DNA from: Solirubrobacter taibaiensis
Lineage (GTDB): Bacteria > Actinomycetota > Thermoleophilia > Solirubrobacterales > Solirubrobacteraceae
Direction of reading: 5' to 3'
Assembly: GCA_027587225.1 (NCBI GenBank)
Contig: JAPDDQ010000023.1
Coordinates: 49,785-113,784 of the forward strand
DNA: 64,000 bases
Within the stretch, counting starts at the first letter, position 1, and every line of letters begins with the position of its first letter. The position numbers and the translations under genes are program-made. Below, in pieces: positions 33,528 through 42,397 of this stretch. A model generated the notes under the pieces. It did not search any database. It was given only the letters and a program-made list of their open reading frames with translations, and was not told where the DNA came from.

Positions 33528-34799
33528 CTACTTCTCCAGGATCGCGACGACGCCCTGGCCGCCCGCCGCGCAGATCGAGATGACGCCGCGGCCGGAGCCC
33601 TTCTCGTTCAGTGCCTTGGCCAGCGAGGCGACGATCCGCCCGCCGGTCGCCGCGAACGGGTGCCCGGCGGCCAACGAACCGCCGTTGACGTTCAAGCGGT
33701 CCGCGGGAATCTCGCCCAGCGGCGTGTCGAAGCCCAGCCGCTCGCGTGCGAACACCGGGTCCCGCCACGCCTTCAGCGTCGCCACCACCTGCGCGGCGAA
33801 CGCCTCGTGGATCTCGAACAGGTCGAAGTCGTCGAAGCCGAGCCCGTTGCGGTCGAGCATCCGCGGCATCGCGTACGCGGGCGCCATCAGCAGCCCTTCG
33901 CCCTTGTGCACGTGGTCGACGGCCGCAGTCTGCGCGTCGACGAAGTAGGCGAGGATCGGCAGGCCACGCTCCTTCGCCCATTCCTCGCTCGCCAGCAGCA
34001 CGGCGGAGGCGCCGTCCGAGAGCGGCGTCGAGTTGCCCGCCGTCATCGTCCCGTCATCACCGCCGAACACCGGCTTGAGCTTCGCCAGCTTCTCGACCGA
34101 GGAGTCCGCGCGCAGGTTCTGGTCGCGCTCGAGCCCGAGGTACGGGCTGATCAGGTCCCCGAAGAACCCGCGCTCGTAGGCGGCGGCCATGTGCTGATGC
34201 GACGCCGCGGCCAGCTCGTCCTGCTCGGAGCGCGTCACGCCCCAGTCCTTCGCCATCAGCGCCGTGTGCTCGCCCATCGACAGGCCGGTACGCGGCTCGC
34301 TGTTGCGCGGGACCTCCGGCACCACCTGCCCTGGCCGCAGCCGCGTCAACGTCCGCGCCCGCGAGGGGAGCGACTTCGCGCGATTGAGGTCGAGCAGGAT
34401 GTTGCGGAGGTCCTCGTTGACGGCGATCGGCGCGTCGGACGCGGTGTCCACGCCGCCCGCGATCCCGACGTCGATCTGTCCCAGCGCGATCTTGTTCGCG
34501 ACCGTGATCACCGTCTCCAGCCCGGTGCCGCACGCCTGCTGGACGTCGAACGCGGGCGTCTCGGGCGCGAGCTTGGAGCCCAGGACGGCCTCGCGGGTGA
34601 GATCGCGGTCGCGCGCGTGCTTGAGCACCGCGCCGGCCACGACCTCGCCGAGCCGCTCGCCTTCCAGGCTGAAGCGCTCGACGAGCCCGTCCAGCGTCGC
34701 GGTGAGCATGTCCTGGTCGGAGGCGTGCGCGTAGGGACCGTTCGCGCGGGCGAACGGAATCCGGTTGCCGCCGATGATGGCGACGCGGCGTGTGTTCAT
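33528..34799 (-). CDS. Acetyl-CoA acetyltransferase (thiolase), FadA2-like
   Basis: 423 residues. Cleaves or forms 3-ketoacyl-CoA. The nucleophile Cys lies in QQACGTGLETV. The C-terminal catalytic set appears as EIHEAFAAQV, VNGGSLAAGHPFAATGGR and SICAAGGQGVVAI (the usual CxG Cys region). ATG 34799 shares ATGA with the TetR stop. It belongs to the mycobacterial-like fad operon. Confidence 0.9.
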   Translation of the reverse strand: MNTRRVAIIGGNRIPFARANGPYAHASDQDMLTATLDGLVERFSLEGERLGEVVAGAVLKHARDRDLTREAVLGSKLAPETPAFDVQQACGTGLETVITVANKIALGQIDVGIAGGVDTASDAPIAVNEDLRNILLDLNRAKSLPSRARTLTRLRPGQVVPEVPRNSEPRTGLSMGEHTALMAKDWGVTRSEQDELAAASHQHMAAAYERGFFGDLISPYLGLERDQNLRADSSVEKLAKLKPVFGGDDGTMTAGNSTPLSDGASAVLLASEEWAKERGLPILAYFVDAQTAAVDHVHKGEGLLMAPAYAMPRMLDRNGLGFDDFDLFEIHEAFAAQVVATLKAWRDPVFARERLGFDTPLGEIPADRLNVNGGSLAAGHPFAATGGRIVASLAKALNEKGSGRGVISICAAGGQGVVAILEK

Positions 34800-35368
34800 C
34801 GTGTCCTCAGTCCGGGTTCGATCGTGCGAATCAGCAGGTCGGCGGTCCGCTCCGCACTCAGCGTGCCCGTGCGCAGCCACCAGCGGCCCAGCGCCTCGGC
34901 GGCGCCGAAGATGGCCACCGACAGCGGCTCGACGGCACGGCTCTCCGTGCGCGAGGCCAGCGCGGCCGTGACCATCGCCTCCATCTCGTCGCGGTACTCC
35001 TTCACGCGCGCGGCGATCTCGCCGCCCGACGGCAGGGAGTCGTCGTGGAGCATCCGCCACGCGTCCTGGTCGCCGTCGAGGAAGCTGAAGAACGCGTGGA
35101 TGCCGTCGCGCAGCGCCTCGGCGGCGTCAGACGCGTCCGACACGGCGCTCACGACGTGCTCGGTCAGCGCGTCGGCGGCGGGCTTCATGCAGGCCAGGAA
35201 CAGCTGTTCCTTGTTGCCGAAGTAGTTGTAGAGCAGCGGCTTGGTGACGCCGACCGCGGCCGCGACCTGGTCCATCGTCACGGCCGCGTACCCGTGCGCG
35301 GCGAACAGCGCACGGGCCTGGTCGAGCGTCTGCTGCTCCCGCTCGGCGCGGGGCAGACGCGTTCTCAC
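34796..35368 (-). CDS. TetR-family regulator of the fad operon
   Basis: 190 residues. HTH at about 10-55: EQQTLDQARALFAAHGYAAVTMDQVAAAVGVTKPLLYNYFGNKEQLFLACM. A helical ligand domain follows. It lies inside the operon between the acyl-CoA dehydrogenase and thiolase genes and overlaps both (GTGA and ATGA). Acyl-CoA is the likely inducer, by analogy with FadR-type TetR regulators. It may bind the palindromes upstream of the operon. Confidence 0.87.
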   Translation of the reverse strand: MRTRLPRAEREQQTLDQARALFAAHGYAAVTMDQVAAAVGVTKPLLYNYFGNKEQLFLACMKPAADALTEHVVSAVSDASDAAEALRDGIHAFFSFLDGDQDAWRMLHDDSLPSGGEIAARVKEYRDEMEAMVTAALASRTESRAVEPLSVAIFGAAEALGRWWLRTGTLSAERTADLLIRTIEPGLRTR

Positions 35369-37263
35369 GCCGGCACCCGCTCCTGCTCCTCCGCCACCAG
35401 GCGGGCGTCGCCGAGCGCGGTCTCCGGCACGCCGAAGGCGTCCACGAGCGCGCGCACATCGGGGCGCAGCTCGCCGCACAGCGCGTTGACGGCCTTGACG
35501 ACGGCCTTCGAGCGCGCGGCCGACAAGCGCCCGTGCTCCTGGAAGTAGCCGCGCTCGGTCTCGATCACGCTGAGCGCGTACAACGTGCAGAGCTTGCCGA
35601 GCAGCGCGTTGCCCTTGGCGCCCTCGACGAAGGACTCGTGGATCACGAGATCCACCCACGAGCGGGCGACCTCCAGCACGTGGTCCTGCGTGTCCACGAG
35701 CACGTCGAACGGGTCGCGCTTGGCATCGATGCCGCCCTTGAGCCGCCGCGCCGCGCCGGCCAGCAGATGCTCGTGACGCCACCGGAAGAGGTCCAGCTGC
35801 GTCTTGTGCTCCAGCAGGTCGGCGTCGTCGTCGCGCCCCGGACGGAGCGATTCGGCGAGCTTGCGCAGCGGCACGCGCTCGCCCAGCACGCTGAGCGCCT
35901 GCCCGGCGACGAACTGCGCCATCCCGAGCTTGTCGAGGTCGCCGAACGCGTCCTTGTAGTCCGTCAGCAGGTTCTTGGCCGCGAGCTGCAGCAGGATCGT
36001 GTTGTCGCCCTCGAAGGTCGTGAACACGTCCGTGTCGGCCTTCAGCGACGCGAAGCGGCTGGAGCGCAGGTAGCCCGCGCCGCCACAGGCCTCACGGCAG
36101 CCCTGGATCGTGTCCGTGGCGTGCCAGGTTGCGATCGCCTTCACACCCGCGGCGAGCGTCTCCAGCTCGCGCCGCTCACGCTCCGGCGTGTCCTCGTCCG
36201 TGAACACCGCGTGCAGGTCCTGGACGAGCCGGTTCTGGGTGAACGACAGCGCGTACGTCTTGGCCAACGGGATCAGCAGGCGCCGCTGGTGCGTGCGGTA
36301 GTCCATCAGCAGCGCTTCCTGCTCGGCGCCGGGGGCGCCGAACTGGCGGCGCTCGAGCGCGCGCCGGACCGCGATCGTCAGCGCCACCTTCGACGCGCTG
36401 ATCGACGCGCCGCCGACGCTGATGCGGCCCTGGATGAGCGTGCCGAGCATGGTGAAGAAGCGTCGCGTCGGGTTCTCGATCGCGCTGAAGTAGGTGCCGT
36501 CCTCGTGCACCTGCGCCAGCTTGTCGAGCAGGTTCTCGCGCGGGATCCGCACGTCGTCGAACCACAGGCGCCCGTTGTCGACGCCGTTGAGCCCGAGCTT
36601 CGCGCCGCAGTCCTCGATCCGGACGCCGTCGCACGGGTCGCCGCTCTCGTCGCGAATCGGCACGAGCAGCGCATGCACGCCGCGCTCCTCGCCGCCCGTG
36701 ATGAGCTGGGCGAACACCACGGCCAAGCGGCCGTCGCGCGCCGCGTTGCCGATGTAGTCCTTGCGCGCGTCGTCGTCAGGTGTGGTGACGACGAACTCCT
36801 GCGTGTCCGGGTCGTACGTCGCCGTGGTGCGCAGGGCCTGCACGTTGGAGCCGTGCCCGGTCTCCGTCATCGCGTAGCACCCAGGCAGCTCCATCGAGCC
36901 CACGTCGCTCAAGTACCGCGCGTGGTGGCGCTCGGTGCCCAAATGCAGGATCGCGCCGCCGAAGAGGCCGAACTGCACGCCGCACTTGACGAGCAGCGAC
37001 AGGTCGCCCATCGCGAGCGTCTCGAACGCGGTCACGCCCGCGCCCGGGGAGTTCTTGCCGCCGTACTGGACGGGGTAGCCGATCGCGGTGTCGCCTTGCG
37101 AGGCGAGCTCCTTCACCCACTCGAGCACGCGGGCGCGGTGCTCCTCGAGCGGCAGGTCGTCAGCGGGTTCGTTGCCGGGCTGCGACAGCCACCACCGGAC
37201 CCGCTCGCGGGTCTCCGGGTAGGGGCCGTCGAGCAGGGCGCGCAGGGTTTCGGCGGTGCTCAT
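35365..37263 (-). CDS. Acyl-CoA dehydrogenase, FadE5-like
   Basis: 632 residues, a long acyl-CoA dehydrogenase/oxidase-like enzyme. FAD/substrate loops include LPGCYAMTETGHGSNVQAL and GCREACGGAGYLRSSRFASLKADTDVFTTFEGDNTILLQLAAKNLL near the C-terminal third; the Glu in TFEGDN is the likely base. It oxidises acyl-CoA to enoyl-CoA. It is the first gene of the operon and starts at ATG 37263. The neighbouring order (FadE5-TetR-FadA2-FabG4-HtdX) parallels mycobacteria, with a TetR inserted. Confidence 0.88.
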   Translation of the reverse strand: MSTAETLRALLDGPYPETRERVRWWLSQPGNEPADDLPLEEHRARVLEWVKELASQGDTAIGYPVQYGGKNSPGAGVTAFETLAMGDLSLLVKCGVQFGLFGGAILHLGTERHHARYLSDVGSMELPGCYAMTETGHGSNVQALRTTATYDPDTQEFVVTTPDDDARKDYIGNAARDGRLAVVFAQLITGGEERGVHALLVPIRDESGDPCDGVRIEDCGAKLGLNGVDNGRLWFDDVRIPRENLLDKLAQVHEDGTYFSAIENPTRRFFTMLGTLIQGRISVGGASISASKVALTIAVRRALERRQFGAPGAEQEALLMDYRTHQRRLLIPLAKTYALSFTQNRLVQDLHAVFTDEDTPERERRELETLAAGVKAIATWHATDTIQGCREACGGAGYLRSSRFASLKADTDVFTTFEGDNTILLQLAAKNLLTDYKDAFGDLDKLGMAQFVAGQALSVLGERVPLRKLAESLRPGRDDDADLLEHKTQLDLFRWRHEHLLAGAARRLKGGIDAKRDPFDVLVDTQDHVLEVARSWVDLVIHESFVEGAKGNALLGKLCTLYALSVIETERGYFQEHGRLSAARSKAVVKAVNALCGELRPDVRALVDAFGVPETALGDARLVAEEQERVPA

Positions 37264-37282
37264 GCCTACAGGGTTACCCAGA

Positions 37283-37318
37283 TATAAATTTATAGGCCGG
37301 TATGTGTGCGCATACACA
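37283..37318. promoter_or_regulatory. Two palindromes between the fad operon and the subtilase gene
   Basis: TATAAATTTATA at 37283-37294 is a perfect 12-bp palindrome, strikingly AT-rich here. TGTGTGCGCATACACA at 37303-37318 is a near-perfect one. Both are candidate operators for the operon's TetR. The AT-rich one may contain the -10 of the fad promoter. Confidence 0.5.
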
Positions 37319-37359
37319 CAGCTAAAGGTTGTGGCCCAGACTGCCGATGTATCCCGGGC

Positions 37360-38958
37360 ATGCGTTTGGCCGTTCTCTTTGCTGTCCTCTTCCTCGCCAC
37401 GCCCGCGGCGGCCGAGGCGGCCGAAGGCGACATCATCGTCGTCCGCGAGCCCGGCGCCGACGCCCGCGAGGTCCGTCAGGACGCCGAGGTCAGGCTCGTC
37501 AAGCCGCTGTCGATCGAGCGTGCCGAGCTGGTAGAGCCGCGTGACGGCGACGTCGCCTCCGCGCTCGCCGAATTGCGCGCTGACGACGACGTGCTCGCCG
37601 CCGACGTGGACAGCGTCGTCACCGTCGCCGACGCCGCTCAGGACGCCTTCTACCCGACGATGTGGGGCCTGCGCAACATCTTCACCGCCGACGCCTGGGA
37701 GCTGAGCGAAGGCGCGGGCGTGTCCGTCGGCGTCGTCGACACCGGCGTGCAGGCCGACCACGAGGACCTCGCCGGCCAGGTCGTCGGCGGCTACGACGTC
37801 CTCTCGCGCGGCAGTGTCGCCCAGGACATCAACGGCCACGGCACGCACGTGGCCGGCACGATCGCCGCGCTCGCCAACAACAACAAGGGCATCATCGGCG
37901 TCGCGCCGTCGGCCAAGGTCGTCCCGCTGCGCGCGCTCGACGACGGCGGCAGCGGCTACATGAGCGACGTCGCCGCCGCGTTCGACTACGCCGGCGACCA
38001 GGGCCTGCGGATCGTCAACGCCTCGCTCGCCGGTGGCTACGCCGCCGTCCTGGAGACCGTGATCGCCCAGCACCCGGACACGCTCTACGTCGTCGCCGCC
38101 GGCAACGACGGCAAGGACAACGACCAGCCTGCCCAGGCGACCTACCCTTGCGCGCTGCCGCAGCCGAACATCCTCTGCGTCGCCGCCAACGACAGCCGCG
38201 ACAACATCGCCTGGTTCTCCAACTTCGGCGCGACCACCGTCGATATCAGCGCGCCGGGCATGGGCATCCGCTCGACCGTCCCGAACAACCGTTACGAGTC
38301 CAAGAACGGCACATCGATGGCCGCACCGCACGTCGCGGGTGCCGCGGCGCTCGCCCTGGCCGCGAACCCGTCGGCCACGACGTCACAGCTCAAGTGGGCG
38401 CTGCTGTCCACGGTCGATGCCGCCTCCGCCTTCGTCGGCAAGTCCACCACCGCCGGGCGCCTGAACGCGAGCGCCGCGGTTGCCGCCATCCTCGGCCCGC
38501 TGCCCGAGCCGGAGCCGATCGCCGCACGGGTGGAGCCGGCGGCACCCGTCGAGACGCCGACGCCGGCGCCCGAGGTCCCCACGGCCCCGCCGACCGCGCC
38601 GCCTGTCGCGGAGACACCTGTCTCCCCGCCCGCGCCGGTCGTCCCCGCCCCCGTCACGCCCGCCCCGCAGGCGGCGGCGCGCCTCATCGATGTCAAGGTC
38701 GGCGGCTCGCTCAAGGGCGCCACGAGCAAGCTCCGCGTCACGTTCAAGCTCACGCAGTCCGCGGCGGTGCGCTTCACCGTCACGGCGAAGGGCAAGTCGT
38801 TCGGGACCTGGACGCGCCAGGCGCACCGCGGCGGCAACCAGTTCACGCTCACGCGCAAGCTGCCGACCGGCAAGACGCTCAAGCGCGGCCGCTACACGCT
38901 GTCGGTCGCGCTCAGTGGGAGCGCGAAGGCGTCTTCCGCTTCGATCCGCGTCCCGTAA
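37360..38958 (+). CDS. Secreted subtilisin-family (S8) serine protease
   Basis: 532 residues. Signal peptide 1-21, propeptide-like region to about 95, catalytic domain about 95-390. The triad is D127 (VGVVDTGV), H160 (NGHGTHVAGT) and Ser in NGTSMAAPHVAG. A Pro/Thr/Val-rich linker then leads to a C-terminal beta-sandwich-like domain of about 90 residues. I chose ATG 37360, which begins the signal peptide. It is divergent from the fad operon. Confidence 0.9.
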   Translation: MRLAVLFAVLFLATPAAAEAAEGDIIVVREPGADAREVRQDAEVRLVKPLSIERAELVEPRDGDVASALAELRADDDVLAADVDSVVTVADAAQDAFYPTMWGLRNIFTADAWELSEGAGVSVGVVDTGVQADHEDLAGQVVGGYDVLSRGSVAQDINGHGTHVAGTIAALANNNKGIIGVAPSAKVVPLRALDDGGSGYMSDVAAAFDYAGDQGLRIVNASLAGGYAAVLETVIAQHPDTLYVVAAGNDGKDNDQPAQATYPCALPQPNILCVAANDSRDNIAWFSNFGATTVDISAPGMGIRSTVPNNRYESKNGTSMAAPHVAGAAALALAANPSATTSQLKWALLSTVDAASAFVGKSTTAGRLNASAAVAAILGPLPEPEPIAARVEPAAPVETPTPAPEVPTAPPTAPPVAETPVSPPAPVVPAPVTPAPQAAARLIDVKVGGSLKGATSKLRVTFKLTQSAAVRFTVTAKGKSFGTWTRQAHRGGNQFTLTRKLPTGKTLKRGRYTLSVALSGSAKASSASIRVP

Positions 38959-39211
38959 CCCGGCGCGGCAGCGGCACGGGCGACAGATGGTCGGCCGCCG
39001 CCCCGGCGAACGCCCGCGGCTCCAGCTTGCCGGCGATGTCGATCAGCTCATGGCGCTCGGCGGGTGTGAGTGTGCGGGCATTGCGGACCAGTCGCGCGGC
39101 GCGACGGCGCTCAGCGGGCGTCAGGGCGCCCATGTGACGGCGGGCGAGCAGTGCGAGCTGGAGGATCGCGATGACCTTGAACAGCGGCAGGCGGCGAACG
39201 GTTCTGAACAT
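38912..39211 (-). CDS. Conserved small basic helical protein
   Basis: 99 residues. One hydrophobic N-terminal helix (VIAILQLALLARRHMG) is followed by an Arg/Glu-rich helical region (LTPAERRRAARLVRNARTLTPAERHELIDIAGKLEPRAFAGAAA) with an internal LTPAER repeat. TAGCCT lies 8 bases before ATG 39211. Its end overlaps the convergent subtilase gene by 47 bases. I do not recognise a function; it may associate with the membrane or nucleoid. Confidence 0.62.
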   Translation of the reverse strand: MFRTVRRLPLFKVIAILQLALLARRHMGALTPAERRRAARLVRNARTLTPAERHELIDIAGKLEPRAFAGAAADHLSPVPLPRRVTGRGSKRKTPSRSH

Positions 39212-39219
39212 CGAGCCCG

Positions 39220-39225
39220 AGGCTA
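39220..39225 (-). promoter_or_regulatory. TAGCCT -10-like element
   Basis: Minus-strand TAGCCT ends 8 bases before ATG 39211 and supports the start of the small basic protein. Confidence 0.4.
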
Positions 39226-39272
39226 CCCAGCTCAAGTCTGCGTCAAATAAGCCGATCACCTGGGGCGCTCCC

Positions 39273-40433
39273 ATGATTCCCGCCCCCCAACCGCCGCTGC
39301 CGTCGCTGGCTCTGCTCCCGGAGGCGGCCGTCGTGCTTGCGCCGGGCGGGCTCGTGCTCGCTTCGAGCCCGCTGGCCGCCGAGCTGTTCCGCACCGTGCC
39401 GGTGGGCTGCACGCTCGGGGACCTCGTGCCGGATCCCGCGCGCCTGTGGGCGGCGGTCGAAGGGCTCCCCACCGGCGCCCACGTGCCGGCTGTGCCGCTG
39501 GAGGGCGTGCGCGCCGACGGCGTGCCGCTCGGCTTGGACGCGAGCGTGCGTGTGCTCGAAGGTGGAGGCCTGTTGTGCGTCTTCCGCGAGCTCGACCCGC
39601 GCGTGACGACATCGCTCGACGCCGCCTTCGACCACATGCCGATCGGCATGGCCCTCTTCAACGCCGACGGCGCGTTCGTGCGCGTGAACCCGGCGATGTG
39701 CGCGATGCTCGGCCGCGACGCGGAAGAACTGCTCCGCACCCGCGATCCGGAGCTCACCCACCCCGACGACCGGGACGGCGACATCAACGCCGCCTGGCGC
39801 ATCCTGCGCGGGGAGATGCACAGCCGGCAGGCCGAGAAGCGCTACCTGCGCCCGGACGGCGAAGTCGTCTGGGTATTGGCGAACGTCACCTTCGTCCGCG
39901 ATGCGCACGGCCGCCCGCTCTGCTGGGTCGGCCAGTTCCAGGACATCACCGAACTGCGCCGCCTCGCCTCGCGCGACCCGCTCACCGACGCGCTCAACCG
40001 CCGGGCGTTCGAGCTGGAGTTGGGCCGCTGCCCGGCCGGGGCCCTGCTGCTGCTCGACCTCGACGGCTTCAAGGACGTCAACGACATCCACGGCCACGAA
40101 GCCGGAGATGACCTGCTGCGCGGGCTCGCCGGCGCGATCACCCGGCGGCTCCGGCGCGACGACGTGCTCGCCCGCCTCGGCGGCGACGAGTTCGCCGTCC
40201 TGCTGCCGGGCTGCCCGATGGACGAGGCCGCCCGGGTGGCCTTCGACCTCACCGTGTTGATCGCCGAGCAACGGTTCGTCTTCGACGGCTCCGAGCGCGG
40301 CGTCACGGCCTCGATCGGGCTCTCACCGGTAGTGGCGGGTGTGGCGCCGGCCACGATGCTCGCAGCGGCGGACCGGGCGATGTACGACGCCAAGGCCGTC
40401 GGTGGCGGGCGCGTGCGGACGGTCCGGGCCTGA
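39273..40433 (+). CDS. PAS-GGDEF diguanylate cyclase
   Basis: 386 residues, no membrane helices. A degenerate N-terminal PAS-like stretch (about 10-110) is followed by a PAS/PAC domain (about 118-235: AFDHMPIGMALFNADGAFVRVNPAMCAMLG, WVGQFQDITEL). The GGDEF domain (about 236-386) has an intact LGGDEFAVLLPG and the RxxD inhibitory I-site five residues before it (RRDDVLARL). It should make c-di-GMP with product inhibition. It is the only c-di-GMP gene in the window and is soluble. Confidence 0.88.
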   Translation: MIPAPQPPLPSLALLPEAAVVLAPGGLVLASSPLAAELFRTVPVGCTLGDLVPDPARLWAAVEGLPTGAHVPAVPLEGVRADGVPLGLDASVRVLEGGGLLCVFRELDPRVTTSLDAAFDHMPIGMALFNADGAFVRVNPAMCAMLGRDAEELLRTRDPELTHPDDRDGDINAAWRILRGEMHSRQAEKRYLRPDGEVVWVLANVTFVRDAHGRPLCWVGQFQDITELRRLASRDPLTDALNRRAFELELGRCPAGALLLLDLDGFKDVNDIHGHEAGDDLLRGLAGAITRRLRRDDVLARLGGDEFAVLLPGCPMDEAARVAFDLTVLIAEQRFVFDGSERGVTASIGLSPVVAGVAPATMLAAADRAMYDAKAVGGGRVRTVRA

Positions 40434-40817
40434 GCCTCGGCCGACAACGGCTCATCGAGGGGGAAGGGAGCGGCGTTTCCGCCGCGCGCCCGTGCTCAGC
40501 GCCTCCGAGCCCCGCGTGGCACGCGTGTTGCGCGTGCCGCTCTCAGTCAAATTACGTCACCTCCCAGGTGACGCGTGTTCATCACCCCTCCCAGCACGTG
40601 TTCGTTTCCGCGAGATCCGCGGGAAAACGGCGGACGAGCGTGGCGCTCCACGAAATGTCAGTGGCCCGTAACTTGACTGAGAGCGGCAAGCCACTTCGGC
40701 CGTGCCACGCGGAGCCCGGAGCCGGTGTTCGCGCCGCGCGAGTCCAAACGCCGCCCCCTTCCCCCTCGGTGCTGCTGTTCGCAGCCACGCCACACCACAC
40801 CGTGGCGCCAACACTGC
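40434..40817. other. 384-base gene-free gap between convergent genes
   Basis: I see no credible coding sequence here; the long ORFs crossing it lack family features. It holds the nested inverted repeat described at 40513-40711 and a GC-rich flank on each side. Confidence 0.6.
40513..40711. repeat. 199-bp nested inverted repeat (MITE-like or structured RNA)
   Basis: Outer 11-base arms at 40513-40523 and 40701-40711 are exact inverted copies. After 12-13 unmatched bases, inner 21-base arms at 40536-40556 and 40667-40687 pair with a single mismatch. Inside, CGTCACCT-CCC-AGGTGACG at 40555-40573 is a perfect 8-bp hairpin. No transposase or clear target duplication is visible. It could be a small non-autonomous element or a large transcribed hairpin ending the convergent genes. 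Confidence 0.6.
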
Positions 40818-41711
40818 TTACCGCGCCTGAGCCTCCGCCCAGCCCCCGGCCGTGCGCGCGGTCACCACACACGTGCTCCCCCGCCGCCGCACCGTCACCC
40901 TCGTGCCGGCCGGAAGCCATTGCCCGCGGCCGCAGCGCCCGCTGCTCGTCACCCGCGGCGCGCGGACGGCATACGGCGCGAACCGCTTCGGCGCCGGGCC
41001 GGTGAGCAGCGGGAGGTGCGGGAGGACACGCTCGGAGACGTCGGCCGGACCCTCGCCGCACAGGCGGCGATCGGTCTCTCCACCCCAGCTCACGACGCCC
41101 GCGACCTGCAGCGCGCCGTCACGCCGGACCATCACCGGGCTGCCGCTGTCGCCGGGGCAGGCCTGGGCCTTGGTGTCCGTCGGATCCTGGGTGCAGAGGT
41201 GGAACGTGGGATGCAGGAGCCGCTTGAAGTAGCCCTTGCACGTGGCCGACGGCAGCGCCTGCTGGTTCGCGGAGAGCGGCTGCGCCGACACGTCGCTCGA
41301 CGGGCCGGTGATCCCGCGGCCGATCGTGACCGTCGCCTCGCCATCGGCGGGAGCCGTGGCGGCGAGCGGTAGTGGCGCGACGTCGGTGACGGGCGCTCGC
41401 AGGACGATCACGGCGAGGTCGCGCACGGCGGCGGACGCACTTTCGTCCTCCGGGGCCACGGGGCTGGGGATGAGTCGGTAGCGCGTCGGGAAGTAGCTGC
41501 CGCGCCAGGCGCGGGAGCGGCCACCGACCACGACGTCGAAGTCGCTCGGCCCGGCGCCCTGGACACAGTGGGCGGCGGTGAGGACACGGTCCGGGGCGAT
41601 CAGGCTGCCGCCGCAGAAGTGCCCGCCCTGGCGCAACGAGACGAACGCCGGCAGCTCGGCGGGGGCGCCGTGGAAGATCGACGCGGAGGCGAGCAGGACG
41701 CTGGCGAGCAT
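40818..41711 (-). CDS. Secreted trypsin-like (S1) serine protease
   Basis: 297 residues. A short hydrophobic N-terminus serves as signal, then GGSLIAPDRVLTAAHCV (His), VRDLAVIVL (Asp) and ACPGDSGSPVMV (Ser) give the triad. GVVSWGGE lines the specificity pocket. About 80 C-terminal residues with Cys pairs follow the protease domain. ATG 41711 has TAGGAT 9 bases upstream on the minus strand. It is divergent from the metal regulator gene, with start codons 2 bases apart. Confidence 0.87.
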   Translation of the reverse strand: MLASVLLASASIFHGAPAELPAFVSLRQGGHFCGGSLIAPDRVLTAAHCVQGAGPSDFDVVVGGRSRAWRGSYFPTRYRLIPSPVAPEDESASAAVRDLAVIVLRAPVTDVAPLPLAATAPADGEATVTIGRGITGPSSDVSAQPLSANQQALPSATCKGYFKRLLHPTFHLCTQDPTDTKAQACPGDSGSPVMVRRDGALQVAGVVSWGGETDRRLCGEGPADVSERVLPHLPLLTGPAPKRFAPYAVRAPRVTSSGRCGRGQWLPAGTRVTVRRRGSTCVVTARTAGGWAEAQAR

Positions 41712-41713
41712 CG

Positions 41714-42397
41714 ATGAGTCATCCTACGGGCATGGCGTCGAGGCCGTCGGAAGCGATCGAGGACTACGCGAAGGCGATCTACTCGCTCTGCCGGCAGGGC
41801 GACGGGACCGCGACCACCAACGCGCTCGCGGAGCGGCTCGGCGTGACTCCCGCGTCGGTCTCGGCGATGGTCAAGAAGCTCGACGAGCGCGGGCTCGTGC
41901 GCCATATCCGCTACAAGGGCGTGGCGCTGACGCCCGACGGCGAGCGGGTGGCGCTGGAGGTCATGCGTCATCACCGGTTGCTGGAGACCTACCTGGCCGA
42001 GCATCTCGGCGTGCCGTGGGACCGCGTGCACGAGGAGGCCGAAGCGCTCGAGCACGTGCTGTCGGAGTACCTGGAGGCGAAGATCGCCGCCAAGCTCGGT
42101 CACCCCACGCACGATCCGCACGGCGACCCGATCCCGTCGGCCGACCTCGAGATCTTCGAAGGGGACGCCACCCGCCTGTCGGCGCTGGAACCCGGCGACC
42201 GCGGCACGTTCGTCCGCGTCTCGGACTCTGACCCCGCGATGCTCCGCTACCTGGACGAGCGCGGGGTCACGCTGGGGATCGAACTCGAGGTGCTTGAACG
42301 ACAGCCGTTCGACGGGCCACTCACCGTGCGGTTCGGCGAGGCCGAGCACGTGCTGGGCGGGACACTCGCCAACGCGATGCACGTCGAACGTTTCTAG
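41714..42397 (+). CDS. DtxR/MntR-family metal-dependent regulator
   Basis: 227 residues. Winged HTH at about 12-70 (AIEDYAKAIYSL, TNALAERLGVTPASVSAMVKKLDERGLV), then the dimerisation/metal domain (VMRHHRLLETYLAEHLGVPWDRVHEEAEALEHVLSEYLEAKIAAKLGHPTHDPHGDPIP). A C-terminal FeoA/SH3-like domain runs to the end. It senses Fe2+ or Mn2+ in relatives. The ATG at 41714 would place the trypsin promoter inside this gene; ATG 41732 is an equally likely start. Confidence 0.87.
   Translation: MSHPTGMASRPSEAIEDYAKAIYSLCRQGDGTATTNALAERLGVTPASVSAMVKKLDERGLVRHIRYKGVALTPDGERVALEVMRHHRLLETYLAEHLGVPWDRVHEEAEALEHVLSEYLEAKIAAKLGHPTHDPHGDPIPSADLEIFEGDATRLSALEPGDRGTFVRVSDSDPAMLRYLDERGVTLGIELEVLERQPFDGPLTVRFGEAEHVLGGTLANAMHVERF
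41721..41726 (-). promoter_or_regulatory. TAGGAT -10-like element of the trypsin gene
   Basis: Minus-strand TAGGAT ends 9 bases before ATG 41711. It lies within the first codons of the divergent regulator gene if that gene begins at 41714. Confidence 0.4.

Noticed and set aside
35365..38331. A 988-residue minus-strand ORF extending far upstream of the acyl-CoA dehydrogenase
   Set aside because: The extra N-terminal part is antisense to the subtilase gene and has arginine/valine-rich shadow composition. The real start is ATG 37263.
40513..40711. The inverted repeat as an intact insertion sequence
   Set aside because: No transposase ORF lies inside and no target-site duplication flanks the arms.
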